DNA of 64,000 nt, taken from Bog-793 sp050013835. GTDB taxonomy: Bacteria > Actinomycetota > Acidimicrobiia > Acidimicrobiales > Bog-793. The stretch lies in NCBI GenBank assembly GCA_050013835.1, contig JBEKEM010000006.1, positions 62,001-126,000 of the forward strand, written 5' to 3'. Position 1 is the first letter of the stretch, and every line of letters begins with the position of its first letter. The translations under genes and the position numbers were made by a program. The notes under the pieces were generated by a model. It was not told where the DNA came from, ran no database searches, and saw nothing but the letters and a program-made list of their open reading frames with translations. Below, one piece after another: positions 42,365 to 50,573 of this stretch.

Positions 42365-42904
42365 GTGGGCGAGGGCACGAAGGAGACGAGGAACGGACGT
42401 CCCCGGCACGGCGCTCGCGCCGAAGCCGGCAGCGAGAAGCTCGCGACCCAGATCGGCGAGAGCGTGACGCGCCTTGCACGGCGCCTGCGGGCAGGATCGG
42501 CTCGGCGGTTGGCACCCTTCGGGCTCACGGACGCCGAAGCACGCGCCTTCCGGATGGTCGGGCGCGCGCCCGCTCCACTGCGGATGTCGGAGATCGCCCG
42601 GCGGATCCAGATCGTCCCGCGCTCGGCGACGACGATCATCGAGGGGCTCGAGACGAAGGGCCTCGTCGCCCGGGAGATCGACCCTGCCGACCGGCGTTCG
42701 ATCCTCGTTCGCGTGACCGACGCAGGGGCCCGCTTGCACAGAGAGATCGGCCACGCCAGGGACCGGACTGCGGTGGAGCTGTTCAGTCGGCTGGCGCCTC
42801 CGGACCAAGCCGCGCTGGCGGCGCTGCTCGTCGCCGCGGAGGCGGCCGACGAGCAAACGCCCGGGGAAAAGGGCCTCGCGGGCGGAATCGGGTCACGTCG
42901 ATGA
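42365..42904 (+). CDS. MarR-family transcriptional regulator
   Basis: This 179-residue regulator has the MarR winged helix: LTDAEARAFRMVGRAPAPLRMSEIARRI, recognition helix VPRSATTIIEGLETKGLV, and wing ReidPADRRSILVRVTDAG with the conserved DxR motif. Such proteins repress drug-efflux or stress genes and release DNA on ligand binding. Its stop overlaps the start of an ABC exporter gene (ATGA), so it most likely regulates that exporter and itself. The start is GTG without a clear ribosome binding site. Confidence 0.9.
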   Translation: MGEGTKETRNGRPRHGARAEAGSEKLATQIGESVTRLARRLRAGSARRLAPFGLTDAEARAFRMVGRAPAPLRMSEIARRIQIVPRSATTIIEGLETKGLVAREIDPADRRSILVRVTDAGARLHREIGHARDRTAVELFSRLAPPDQAALAALLVAAEAADEQTPGEKGLAGGIGSRR

Positions 42905-44886
42905 TGCGCGGCGGGGGATTGGGAATGGGCGGGGGGAGGGGCCTCGGCGGCTCCATGCGCTCCCTCATCCAGGACCGCTCGGTCGTCGGGAGCAAGGTTC
43001 CGAAGGGAACGGCGCGGCGCATCCTGAGATGCCTCGCGCCCTATAAGAGGAAGCTGGCAGTCTTCTTCGCGCTCACCATCCTCGACTCCTCGATCGGCGT
43101 CGCAGTCCCGCTCATCTACCGGGCGATCATCGACGTCGGTATCGGCCACCGGGACACGCGCCTCATCGTCGTGCTCGCCATCGTGATCGCCGGCCTCGCG
43201 GCCGTCGACGCTGGGTTGTCGCTGGCGGAGCAGTTTTGCTCGGCCCAGGTTGGCCAGGGTCTCATCTACGATCTCCGCACCCGCGTCTACGCCCATGTCC
43301 AGCGGATGTCGCTGGCGTTTTTCACCCGCACCCAGACCGGGGCCCTCGTCAGCCGGCTGAACAACGACGTGCTCGGCGCCCAGCAGGCGACCACGGACAT
43401 CCTTTCGTCCGTCGTCGGCAACGTGCTCAGTGTGGTCATGGTGCTCACGACGATGTTGATCCTGTCTTGGCAGATCACACTCGTCGCGCTCGCCCTCCTG
43501 CCGGCCTTCGCCATCCCGGCGCGCTACATGGGGCGCCGCCTCGGGGCGATCACCCGCGAGGGCTACATCCTCGCCGCCGACATGAACGCGACGATGGCGG
43601 AGCGGTTCAACGTGGCCGGGGCGCTCCTCGTCAAGCTCTTCGGCCGTTCCGGGGAGGAGGAGGACCTCTTCGCCGGACGGGCGGGGCGGGTGCGCGACAT
43701 CGCCGTCCTCCAGTCGATCTATGCCCGCGTGTTCTTCATCTCGCTCACCATCACGGCCGCCCTCGCCACCGCCCTCGTCTACGGCTGGGGCGGCTCGATG
43801 GTGGTCCACGGCGTCCTCGAGCTCGGCACGCTCGTTGCCATGACCGCCTACCTCAACCGTCTCTACGGCCCGCTCACCCAACTCTCGAACGTCAACGTCG
43901 ACGTGATGACGGCGCTCGTCTCGTTCGACCGCGTCTTCGAGGTGCTCGACCTCGCGCCGATGATCAGCGAGCGCGAGGACGCTCTGGTGCTACCGCATGG
44001 CCCGGCGACAATCGAGTTCGACCACGTGGACTTCACCTACCCGACCGCGGGCGAGGTCTCGCTCGCCTCGCTCGAGTCGGTCGCGGTGCTTGAGACGACG
44101 GAGCCGCGGCAGGTGCTCCACGGCATCACGTTCCGCGCCGAACCGGGCCAACTTGTGGCGCTGATCGGACCGTCCGGTGCCGGCAAGACGACGGTCACCC
44201 ATCTCGTCGCGCGCCTCTATGACGTCACCGGCGGGGCGGTGCGGATCCGCGGCATCGACGTGCGAGACGTCTCCCTCGACTCCCTGCGGGCGGTGGTCGG
44301 GATGGTGACCCAGGACGCCCACATGTTCCACGACACGATCCGCGCCAATCTCCTCTACGCGCGCCCCATGGCCAGTGAGGCGGAGCTGCGCGAGGCGCTC
44401 GCCGGCGCCCAGATCCTTGCCCTGGTAGACAGCCTGCCGGACGGTCTCGACACGCTCGTGGGCGACCGCGGCTACCGGCTGTCCGGCGGCGAGAAGCAGC
44501 GGATGGCGATCGCCCGGCTGTTGCTCAAGGCACCCGACGTCGTCGTTCTGGACGAGGCTACGGCGCACCTCGACTCGGAGTCGGAAGCGGCAGTGCAGCA
44601 GGCGCTGCGGACGGCACTTTCCGGTCGGACCTCGCTCGTTATCGCTCACCGCCTCTCGACGGTGCGCGACGCCGACCTCGTGCTCGTGCTGGACGAGGGC
44701 CACATCGTCGAGCGGGGGACCCACGACGACCTCATCGCGCGGGGCGGACTCTACGCCGAGCTCTACCGCACTCAGTTCCGTCAACAGGACTCCCCGGGGG
44801 ATGCGACGGAGCGTGACGGTGGCGGCACCGCTGAACCCCCGTGGATTGCGCCATTCCTCGGTCAATCCGGACCACCCGGACGGTGA
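42901..44886 (+). CDS. ABC exporter, fused membrane and ATPase domains (multidrug type)
   Basis: This 661-residue half-transporter acts as a dimer. After a Gly/Met-rich N-terminus, the type-1 exporter membrane domain with six helices spans about residues 45-335 (APYKRKLAVFFALTIL, FFTRTQTGALVSRLNNDV). The ATPase domain has Walker A GPSGAGKTT (about 423), signature LSGGEKQRM (about 526) and Walker B VVLDEAT (about 547). An unusual insert of roughly 20 residues lies between the first strand and Walker A. The ATG overlaps the MarR stop. It probably exports a hydrophobic drug or lipid sensed by MarR. Confidence 0.92.
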   Translation: MMRGGGLGMGGGRGLGGSMRSLIQDRSVVGSKVPKGTARRILRCLAPYKRKLAVFFALTILDSSIGVAVPLIYRAIIDVGIGHRDTRLIVVLAIVIAGLAAVDAGLSLAEQFCSAQVGQGLIYDLRTRVYAHVQRMSLAFFTRTQTGALVSRLNNDVLGAQQATTDILSSVVGNVLSVVMVLTTMLILSWQITLVALALLPAFAIPARYMGRRLGAITREGYILAADMNATMAERFNVAGALLVKLFGRSGEEEDLFAGRAGRVRDIAVLQSIYARVFFISLTITAALATALVYGWGGSMVVHGVLELGTLVAMTAYLNRLYGPLTQLSNVNVDVMTALVSFDRVFEVLDLAPMISEREDALVLPHGPATIEFDHVDFTYPTAGEVSLASLESVAVLETTEPRQVLHGITFRAEPGQLVALIGPSGAGKTTVTHLVARLYDVTGGAVRIRGIDVRDVSLDSLRAVVGMVTQDAHMFHDTIRANLLYARPMASEAELREALAGAQILALVDSLPDGLDTLVGDRGYRLSGGEKQRMAIARLLLKAPDVVVLDEATAHLDSESEAAVQQALRTALSGRTSLVIAHRLSTVRDADLVLVLDEGHIVERGTHDDLIARGGLYAELYRTQFRQQDSPGDATERDGGGTAEPPWIAPFLGQSGPPGR

Positions 44887-45131
44887 CGAATCTGCGCGCC
44901 CCACCGGGTTCCCTCGTGCGGCGCGCCGGGGGGAGCGAGTCCCCACCGGCCCCGCGGTCGGCCCTCGCAACCGCCTCGGCGTCGACGAGAGCTCCGGAGG
45001 CGCCCGCGGCCGCCGGGTAGTCTTCGACTGCCCGCCGGCGTTGCCCCGCCGAGCGACGGACGGTGCCCGTCTGAGGGGGCCGCAGCGTCCTGCGCGGCCC
45101 GCGCCCGACTGGCGCGACCCCGGGGAGGATC

Positions 45132-45710
45132 ATGTTCTCAGGAATCGTCGAGGAGATCGGGCTTGCGCTGCGAGCCGGAGACGAGCGCTACCGTTTCCGG
45201 TCCTCGCTCGTCGCGAGGGACCTCGGCGTCGGCGACTCCGTCGCGGTGAGTGGCGCCTGCCTCACGATCGTCGCGCGGGGAAAGGACTGGTTCGAGGTCG
45301 ACCTCTCCGTCGAGACCCTGCGACGAACGACCTTCGGCAGGCTGAAGGAAGGCGACCCCGTCAATCTCGAGCGCCCAGTCCGCCTCGCCGACCGGCTCTC
45401 CGGACACATCGTGCAGGGACACGTCGACGCCGTCGGTTCGGTCGTCCGCGCCGCGCCGGATCTGCAGGTCAGGATGCCCCGTGAGCTCATGCGCTACTGC
45501 GTCGAGAAGGGCTCGATCGCCGTCGACGGCGTGAGCCTCACGATGTTCGATCTCGGTGACGACACGTTCTCGGTCGCGGTGATCCCGTACACGGCGGAGC
45601 ACACGACCCTCGGGTCGGCGTCGCCGGGTGACCCCGTCAACATCGAGGTGGACGTCACGGCGAAGCAGATCGAGAAGCTGCTGACCCCCTATCTCGCCAA
45701 GTTCCGATGA
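45132..45710 (+). CDS. ribE: Riboflavin synthase alpha subunit
   Basis: This 192-residue enzyme converts two 6,7-dimethyl-8-ribityllumazine molecules into riboflavin. It shows the internal duplication of two lumazine-binding barrels: MFSGIVEEIG...VSGACLTIV, and HIVQGHVDAVG...VDGVSLTMF. The length is at the low end of the normal range. A GGGGAGGATC site precedes the ATG. Its stop overlaps the start of an ABC ATPase gene (ATGA), while ribA, ribH and ribD are not nearby. I see no FMN riboswitch in the 245 bases upstream. Confidence 0.95.
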   Translation: MFSGIVEEIGLALRAGDERYRFRSSLVARDLGVGDSVAVSGACLTIVARGKDWFEVDLSVETLRRTTFGRLKEGDPVNLERPVRLADRLSGHIVQGHVDAVGSVVRAAPDLQVRMPRELMRYCVEKGSIAVDGVSLTMFDLGDDTFSVAVIPYTAEHTTLGSASPGDPVNIEVDVTAKQIEKLLTPYLAKFR

Positions 45711-46588
45711 CGCCGCGCGCCGACGACAGCGGCGGTACCCGCAACGCGGTGGCGTCCACTCCGCCCGGCCCGGCGGGTGCAGCGGTGGTCCTCGACCACG
45801 TGCACAAGCACTTCTTCCACGACGGACGGCCGGTCATCGCTCTGGCTGACGTGAGCCTCTCTGTCGCGGCGGGCGAGTTCGTCAGCGTGATCGGGCCGAG
45901 TGGCTGCGGGAAGTCGACGCTGCTTCGGATCATCGGCGGCCTGCTCGCGCCCGACGGCGGTCGCGTCCGGATCGACGACTCGACGCCCGGCGAGGCCCGG
46001 GCGGCCAAGCGCTTCGGTTTCGTCCCGCAGACACCGGCGCTCCTCCCGTGGCGCACCGTCGCCGACAACGTGACACTTCTGCGCGACGTCGGGCGCCGCC
46101 CCTGGCGCCGATCCGCCAGATCGGCGCGCGACACTTCCGGTAATCCTCCGCGTGACGCGATGGCGCTGCTCGCGCAGGTCGGTCTCGCGCCATTTGCCGA
46201 ATCGCTCCCGCGAGAGCTGTCCGGCGGTATGCAGCAGCGCGTCAGCCTCGTGCGGGCGTTCGCCCTCGGGTCGCCCATCCTCCTCATGGACGAGCCGTTC
46301 GCCGCCCTCGACGAGATCACGCGGGACGCGATGCGCTACCAGCTCCTCGAGGTCTGGGGCCAGACCAAGACGACCGTCGTCTTCGTCACCCACTCGATCC
46401 CGGAGGCCGTCATCCTGTCGGACCGCGTCGTCACGATGGCCGCCCGCCCGGGCCGGGTGGCTTCCCTCGAGGAAGTCACGCTTCCACGGCCGCGCACCGA
46501 GGACATGGAGGACTCCGACGTGTTCAGCGCCCACGCCCACCGCGTCCGCACCGCGCTACGGGCGAGCTGGGAAGGACGCGATCCGTGA
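45707..46588 (+). CDS. ABC importer ATPase (NitT/TauT-type)
   Basis: This 293-residue ATPase has Walker A GPSGCGKST, Q-loop QTPALLPWRTV, signature LSGGMQQRV and Walker B ILLMDEPFAALD, and resembles the nitrate/taurine/HMP importer class. A short Arg-rich insert (RRPWRRSARSARDTS) after the Q-loop is unusual. It is coupled to ribE (ATGA) and to the permease gene (GTGA). With the permease and the NMT1/THI5-like binding protein downstream it forms a complete importer. Context points to a flavin-related substrate. Confidence 0.9.
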   Translation: MTPRADDSGGTRNAVASTPPGPAGAAVVLDHVHKHFFHDGRPVIALADVSLSVAAGEFVSVIGPSGCGKSTLLRIIGGLLAPDGGRVRIDDSTPGEARAAKRFGFVPQTPALLPWRTVADNVTLLRDVGRRPWRRSARSARDTSGNPPRDAMALLAQVGLAPFAESLPRELSGGMQQRVSLVRAFALGSPILLMDEPFAALDEITRDAMRYQLLEVWGQTKTTVVFVTHSIPEAVILSDRVVTMAARPGRVASLEEVTLPRPRTEDMEDSDVFSAHAHRVRTALRASWEGRDP

Positions 46589-47442
46589 GCGGGCACCGTG
46601 CACTGTCGTCGCCGCGAGCTGACACCGCCCCGGTCGAGCTTGCCGACCTCCGGTCGTCGGGCGTGGGTTGGCCACGCCGCGTCGCGCGCAGCGTGCTGCC
46701 CGGGATCGCCGCTTTTGCGGTGCTGTTCGGCGGTTGGGAGTTCGGCGTGCGCTACACGCATATCTCCGCGACAGAACTCGTCGCCCCGTCGGCCATCTTC
46801 CGGGAGCTGTGGCGCGCTCCCGGCTTCTTCGCCAGTAACGCCTGGGTCACCCTCCAAGAGGCGTTCTGGGGATTCCTCGTCGCCTTCGCCGTCTCGATCG
46901 CCGCCGCCGTCCTCGTCGTGCACTCGAAGGTGATGGAGCGAGCCCTCTCGCCGGTCGTCGTCATGTTCCAGGTGACGCCGATCTTCGCCCTCGCCGTGCC
47001 GCTCGTCGTCTGGCTCGGCCTCGGACCGCAGCCAAAGATCATCATGGCGGCGCTCGTCACCTTCGTCCCGCTCTTCACGAACGCGACCGTCGGCTTTCGG
47101 GCGATCGACCCCGCGACGTACGAGGTCATGCGCTCCGTGAACGCGAGCAGGTCCGAGATCTTCCTCCGGCTTCGGGTGCCGCACGCCCTGCCGTACCTGC
47201 TCGCCGCGACGCGGGTCTGCACCGGTCTCGCCCTGGTCGGCGCGGTCGTCGCCGAGCTGTTCGACTCCTCGGCCGGGCTCGGCAACGTCATGACGGTCGC
47301 CCAGGCACACCTCGAGACGAACGTCTTGTGGGCCGCGATCTTCACCCTCATCCTTCTCGGCGTCGTGCTCGTCGGCGTGGTCACCCTCGTGCAGAACCGG
47401 CTTCTGCGGTGGGCGAGAGTCGGGACGGACGAAACCGGGTGA
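46585..47442 (+). CDS. ABC importer permease (NitT/TauT-type)
   Basis: This 285-residue permease has six hydrophobic helices and the EAA-type cytoplasmic loop (VMRSVNASRSEIFLRLRVPHALPYLLAATRVC), which contacts the ATPase. The GTG start overlaps the ATPase stop by 4 bp. A polar N-terminal extension of about 40 residues precedes the first helix. The substrate is set by the binding protein encoded downstream. Confidence 0.9.
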   Translation: MSGHRALSSPRADTAPVELADLRSSGVGWPRRVARSVLPGIAAFAVLFGGWEFGVRYTHISATELVAPSAIFRELWRAPGFFASNAWVTLQEAFWGFLVAFAVSIAAAVLVVHSKVMERALSPVVVMFQVTPIFALAVPLVVWLGLGPQPKIIMAALVTFVPLFTNATVGFRAIDPATYEVMRSVNASRSEIFLRLRVPHALPYLLAATRVCTGLALVGAVVAELFDSSAGLGNVMTVAQAHLETNVLWAAIFTLILLGVVLVGVVTLVQNRLLRWARVGTDETG

Positions 47443-47625
47443 TCCGCCGCTGAAGTCAGTGGGTCCTTCGAGCCGTGCTGGGTATGACTTCGCCAACGTG
47501 ATCCACAACTTCTCTGGTGTCCCACCGGCCCGAGGAGCTGAAGCAGACACCGCGGCCCATCAGTACTCGGCTTGTGCGCGGCGCTCTTGCCTGCGACTCT
47601 GGACCAGTCCGAAAAGGGGGCCCCG

Positions 47626-48771
47626 GTGCACAGGTCCGACACCCGCCGTCGTGGCGCGCTCGCCGCGCTCGGACTCTGCTGCTGCGCGCTCCTCGTGTCC
47701 GGCACCGCCGCCGACGGGGCCCCACGCGCGCCGGCCCGAAAGCACAGCCCGCCTGTCTCGGCCGCGACCGGCGTCACGTTCCACGGGATCTCCAATGCCG
47801 AGTGCGCGGCGAACCACCGCGCCGGGACCATCGTCTTCGTCACGAGCTACAGCTACGCCCCGGCGGCGTCGATCGCCGACGTCGTCGTCGCGGCCCGCCG
47901 CGGCTACTTCAAGGACATGTGCCTCCACGTCGTGCTGCAGGCCGGCTTCAGCACCGACAACGTCGCCCTCGTCAGCGCCGACCGGGTGCAGATCAGCTCG
48001 CTCGGTTCCGACAGCGAGGTGCTCGCGGCCCGCGCCGAGGGCGCCCACCTCGAGGGGATCCTCACCTACGGGCACACCGCCGTCTCCGAGCTCCTCACGC
48101 CCGGCAACGTGAAGATCACGAACCTGAGACAACTCGACGGCCAGACCATCGGCATCAAGGGGGCGCTTCCCTACGAGGTCGAGGCGATGCTCGCCAAGGC
48201 CGGCGTCAACATCGCCTCGCTCCACCTCGTCCAAGTCCCGTACAACCCGGTGATCATCGACCAGGGTCGCATCATGGGCCTGCCGGTCTACAAGTCGAAC
48301 GAGGTCCGCGAGCTCAACGAGCTTGGCTACAAGTACGAGGTCTGGGACCCGACGAAGTACGGGGTCGCCGCCTCGTTCGCCTCCCTCGTCGCCAACACGG
48401 ACTTCGTCCGTGCCCACCCAACGGCGGTCGCCGACTTCCTCCGCGCCGATCTAGCGGGCTTCTGGTGGGCGTACCGCCACAAGGACCAGGCGGTCGCCTA
48501 CTGCGACGACCTCGTCCCGCCGCAGCTCGACATCACTCGCCCGGTCGGCAGGTTCCGCTGGCGGGTCGAGTCGGGCCTCGTCATCCACAGCACGCCGCCC
48601 GGCGAGCCGATCGGCGCGATCGACTTCCGCCTCGTCGCAGCCGAGTACGCCCAGGACGTCCGGCTCCATCTCGTCCCCGCCGGGGTGGACATCCACCACG
48701 CCTTCGACGCGACCTTCGCGTCCGAGATCTACGAAGGCACGACGCTCGTCTGGCCGACGCGGTTCAACTGA
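47626..48771 (+). CDS. NMT1/THI5-like ABC substrate-binding protein
   Basis: This 381-residue secreted binding protein has a basic N-terminus and a hydrophobic signal peptide (GALAALGLCCCALLVSGTAA), with cysteines that could be lipidated. The mature part begins near residue 30 and carries the NMT1/THI5 pattern: VTSYSYAPAASIADVVVAARRGYFKDMCLHV and LRQLDGQTIGIKG. Relatives bind thiamine pyrimidines, riboflavin or sulfonates. The GTG with a GGGGG site upstream is preferred over the longer frame. It lies 183 bp after the permease, and the order ribE-ATPase-permease-binding protein suggests a flavin or flavin-precursor ligand. Confidence 0.85.
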   Translation: MHRSDTRRRGALAALGLCCCALLVSGTAADGAPRAPARKHSPPVSAATGVTFHGISNAECAANHRAGTIVFVTSYSYAPAASIADVVVAARRGYFKDMCLHVVLQAGFSTDNVALVSADRVQISSLGSDSEVLAARAEGAHLEGILTYGHTAVSELLTPGNVKITNLRQLDGQTIGIKGALPYEVEAMLAKAGVNIASLHLVQVPYNPVIIDQGRIMGLPVYKSNEVRELNELGYKYEVWDPTKYGVAASFASLVANTDFVRAHPTAVADFLRADLAGFWWAYRHKDQAVAYCDDLVPPQLDITRPVGRFRWRVESGLVIHSTPPGEPIGAIDFRLVAAEYAQDVRLHLVPAGVDIHHAFDATFASEIYEGTTLVWPTRFN

Positions 48772-49553
48772 CCGCCCGGCGTGCCGGATTGCGGCGATTC
48801 GTGGCTGATGCGGATCGGCGCCGGAGAGCACGTCTCCAGGAGCCATCGAGGTTGGAAAACCGTGCGCTGCTCGAGGAACCGATCCGGGCGACGTAAAGCA
48901 GTGTTCGGCAGGTGTTCGACAACGACGACCTGCCCCGTCAACCCGCGATTCGCGACCGTTGCGTCACAGCACCTTGTCGGCAGTCGAAGCAGCCGATCGG
49001 CGTGTCCGGTGCACGCACCCAGCCGCGCAACGGCTTAGTCGTTCCAAGCTCTCCCGGGAGGAATCGACACCCAGAAGCCATGCGTCCCGTCGTGTGCCGC
49101 CGACAGCAGCTCGGACCGCGCCGCCGCCGCCCGCAACTTCGGCAGGTCCTCGCTCCCGTCAGCTGGCTGGGTGCTCAGGCACCTCGTCGTGCGAAACACC
49201 GTCAATTCCCCGGCGCGGATGCGGCGGACCGTGACCTCGAGCGGAGCGCAAGTCCTATCGTGCCAGACGACCACAAGGTCGGCGACACGGAGGCCGCCTT
49301 GAAGCAACGCTTGGCTCCTCCTAACGTTCGCGGTTGCTGAGGTACTGATGAATCGGCAGCAAGGTTGAGACGTCCTCTGCTCGGGTTCGGCGCCTTCGGG
49401 AAGCCGAGGAGACGGGAGCTTGCCAGCTCGAATCAACCTCCGGAGTTCGGTCGCGGCACCACCGAGGCACGCCAACGCCGTCGTTCGTGTGGTGCTGTTG
49501 GTTGTCGTAGAAGCTGAGGGCAGGCTCGCCCCAGAGCCCGCGAGGAGCTGCTC
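48772..49553. other. Gene-poor stretch, no supportable gene
   Basis: These 782 bases lie between the binding-protein gene and the amidase-like gene. Frames of 60-210 codons exist on both strands, the longest on the minus strand at 49035-49673, but none shows a known domain, and the longest overlaps the amidase start. GC content is lower than in the flanking genes, as expected for decayed or foreign DNA. Confidence 0.4.
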
Positions 49554-50528
49554 ATGCACCATCGACGGAAGCCGGCTGTGGTCCGCCGGCGAGTCTTCGC
49601 GGTCGGCGCGGCCTGTCTGTTGGTGGCCGTGCTGGCCATCGTCCTTCCTGCGCTCACGGAGGGGAACCCGCACGGCGGGCCCGGAAGCACGGGTCGATCA
49701 GGCAGCTCCGAAGTTCCGGTCGACCCCGCTTTGTTCCAGGCTGGGTCGTGCACACGGTTCGCTCCCACGAGCGGCCACCGCCCCGAGACGGTATTCCTCG
49801 ACGCTGGCCACGGCGGCGTCGACCCGGGCGCAGTCGGGAAGACCGAGGCCGGCCGGACCGTTCACGAGGACGACCTCGCCCTTCGTGTCGAGCTGGACGC
49901 GGCGGCGCTGTTGCGGGCAAAAGGTTTCGTGGTGGTGGTGTCGCGCACCAGTGACTCGCTCGTCGGTCGCCTTCGGCCAAGAGATTTCTCCGGTGGGCTG
50001 CTCAGCCCGCAGGGCGTGCACGACGATGTGGCGGCGAGGGACAAGTGCGCCAACCTGGCGCACGCGGCCGTGTTGGTCGGGATTTACTTCAACGCGGGCG
50101 GCAGCCCTCAGAACGCCGGCTGCGTCACTGTTTACGACCACGCAAGGCCGTTCTGGCCCGCGAACCTGCGTCTGGCCCAGCTCATCGAAAGCGACGTCCT
50201 CTCCGCTCTCAACTCGCACGGCTGGGGGGTGCCGGACGACGGCGTGATGCTCGACTCGGGAATGGGTGCGCCGGCGCTCAATGACCCCGCTGCGGACTAC
50301 GGGCACCTCCTGGTACTGGGGCCGGCCGAGCGGGGGTGGTTCTCAACCCCGAGCGACATGCCCGGCGTGCTGATAGAACCCCTCTTCGTCACCGACCCCT
50401 TCGAGGCCTCGGTCGCTGCTAGTACGACGGGCCAGCGGGCGATTGCCAAGGGCCTCGCGCTTGCCGTCTCGCAGTACTTCGCCCGCGCCACCAGACCTGA
50501 CTCGAAGGCACCTGCGATCACCAGCTGA
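49554..50528 (+). CDS. N-acetylmuramoyl-L-alanine amidase-like protein (Amidase_3), altered metal site
   Basis: This 324-residue exported protein has a basic start followed by one hydrophobic segment (AVGAACLLVAVLAIVLPAL, about 16-34), acting as signal or anchor. The Amidase_3 fold is clear from VFLDAGHGGVDPGAVG (His86, first zinc ligand), Glu105 (second ligand) and the late VLIEPLFVTDP (catalytic Glu region). The third ligand, normally His in SIHANA, is Tyr178 in VGIYFNAGG. The family cleaves the MurNAc-L-Ala bond of peptidoglycan, but this copy may be inactive or binding-only. It stands alone and is convergent with the EF-G-like gene. Confidence 0.85.
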   Translation: MHHRRKPAVVRRRVFAVGAACLLVAVLAIVLPALTEGNPHGGPGSTGRSGSSEVPVDPALFQAGSCTRFAPTSGHRPETVFLDAGHGGVDPGAVGKTEAGRTVHEDDLALRVELDAAALLRAKGFVVVVSRTSDSLVGRLRPRDFSGGLLSPQGVHDDVAARDKCANLAHAAVLVGIYFNAGGSPQNAGCVTVYDHARPFWPANLRLAQLIESDVLSALNSHGWGVPDDGVMLDSGMGAPALNDPAADYGHLLVLGPAERGWFSTPSDMPGVLIEPLFVTDPFEASVAASTTGQRAIAKGLALAVSQYFARATRPDSKAPAITS

Positions 50529-50573
50529 CAAGCGCCGTCTCCCTGACCACCAGCGTGAGTCTGAGGCAGTCCT

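Noticed and set aside
41854..42900. In-frame extension of the ABC exporter by about 350 codons upstream
   Set aside because: It crosses the antisense thiM gene, the riboswitch and marR. The exporter start at the ATGA overlap explains the gene.
44887..45131. Possible FMN riboswitch before ribE
   Set aside because: The conserved FMN-element blocks (such as AGGATATGCTTCGGGGCAGGGT) are not present in these 245 bases.
49035..49673. 212-codon minus-strand frame near the amidase gene
   Set aside because: It overlaps the amidase start, has no domain and its residue composition looks like random GC-rich translation.
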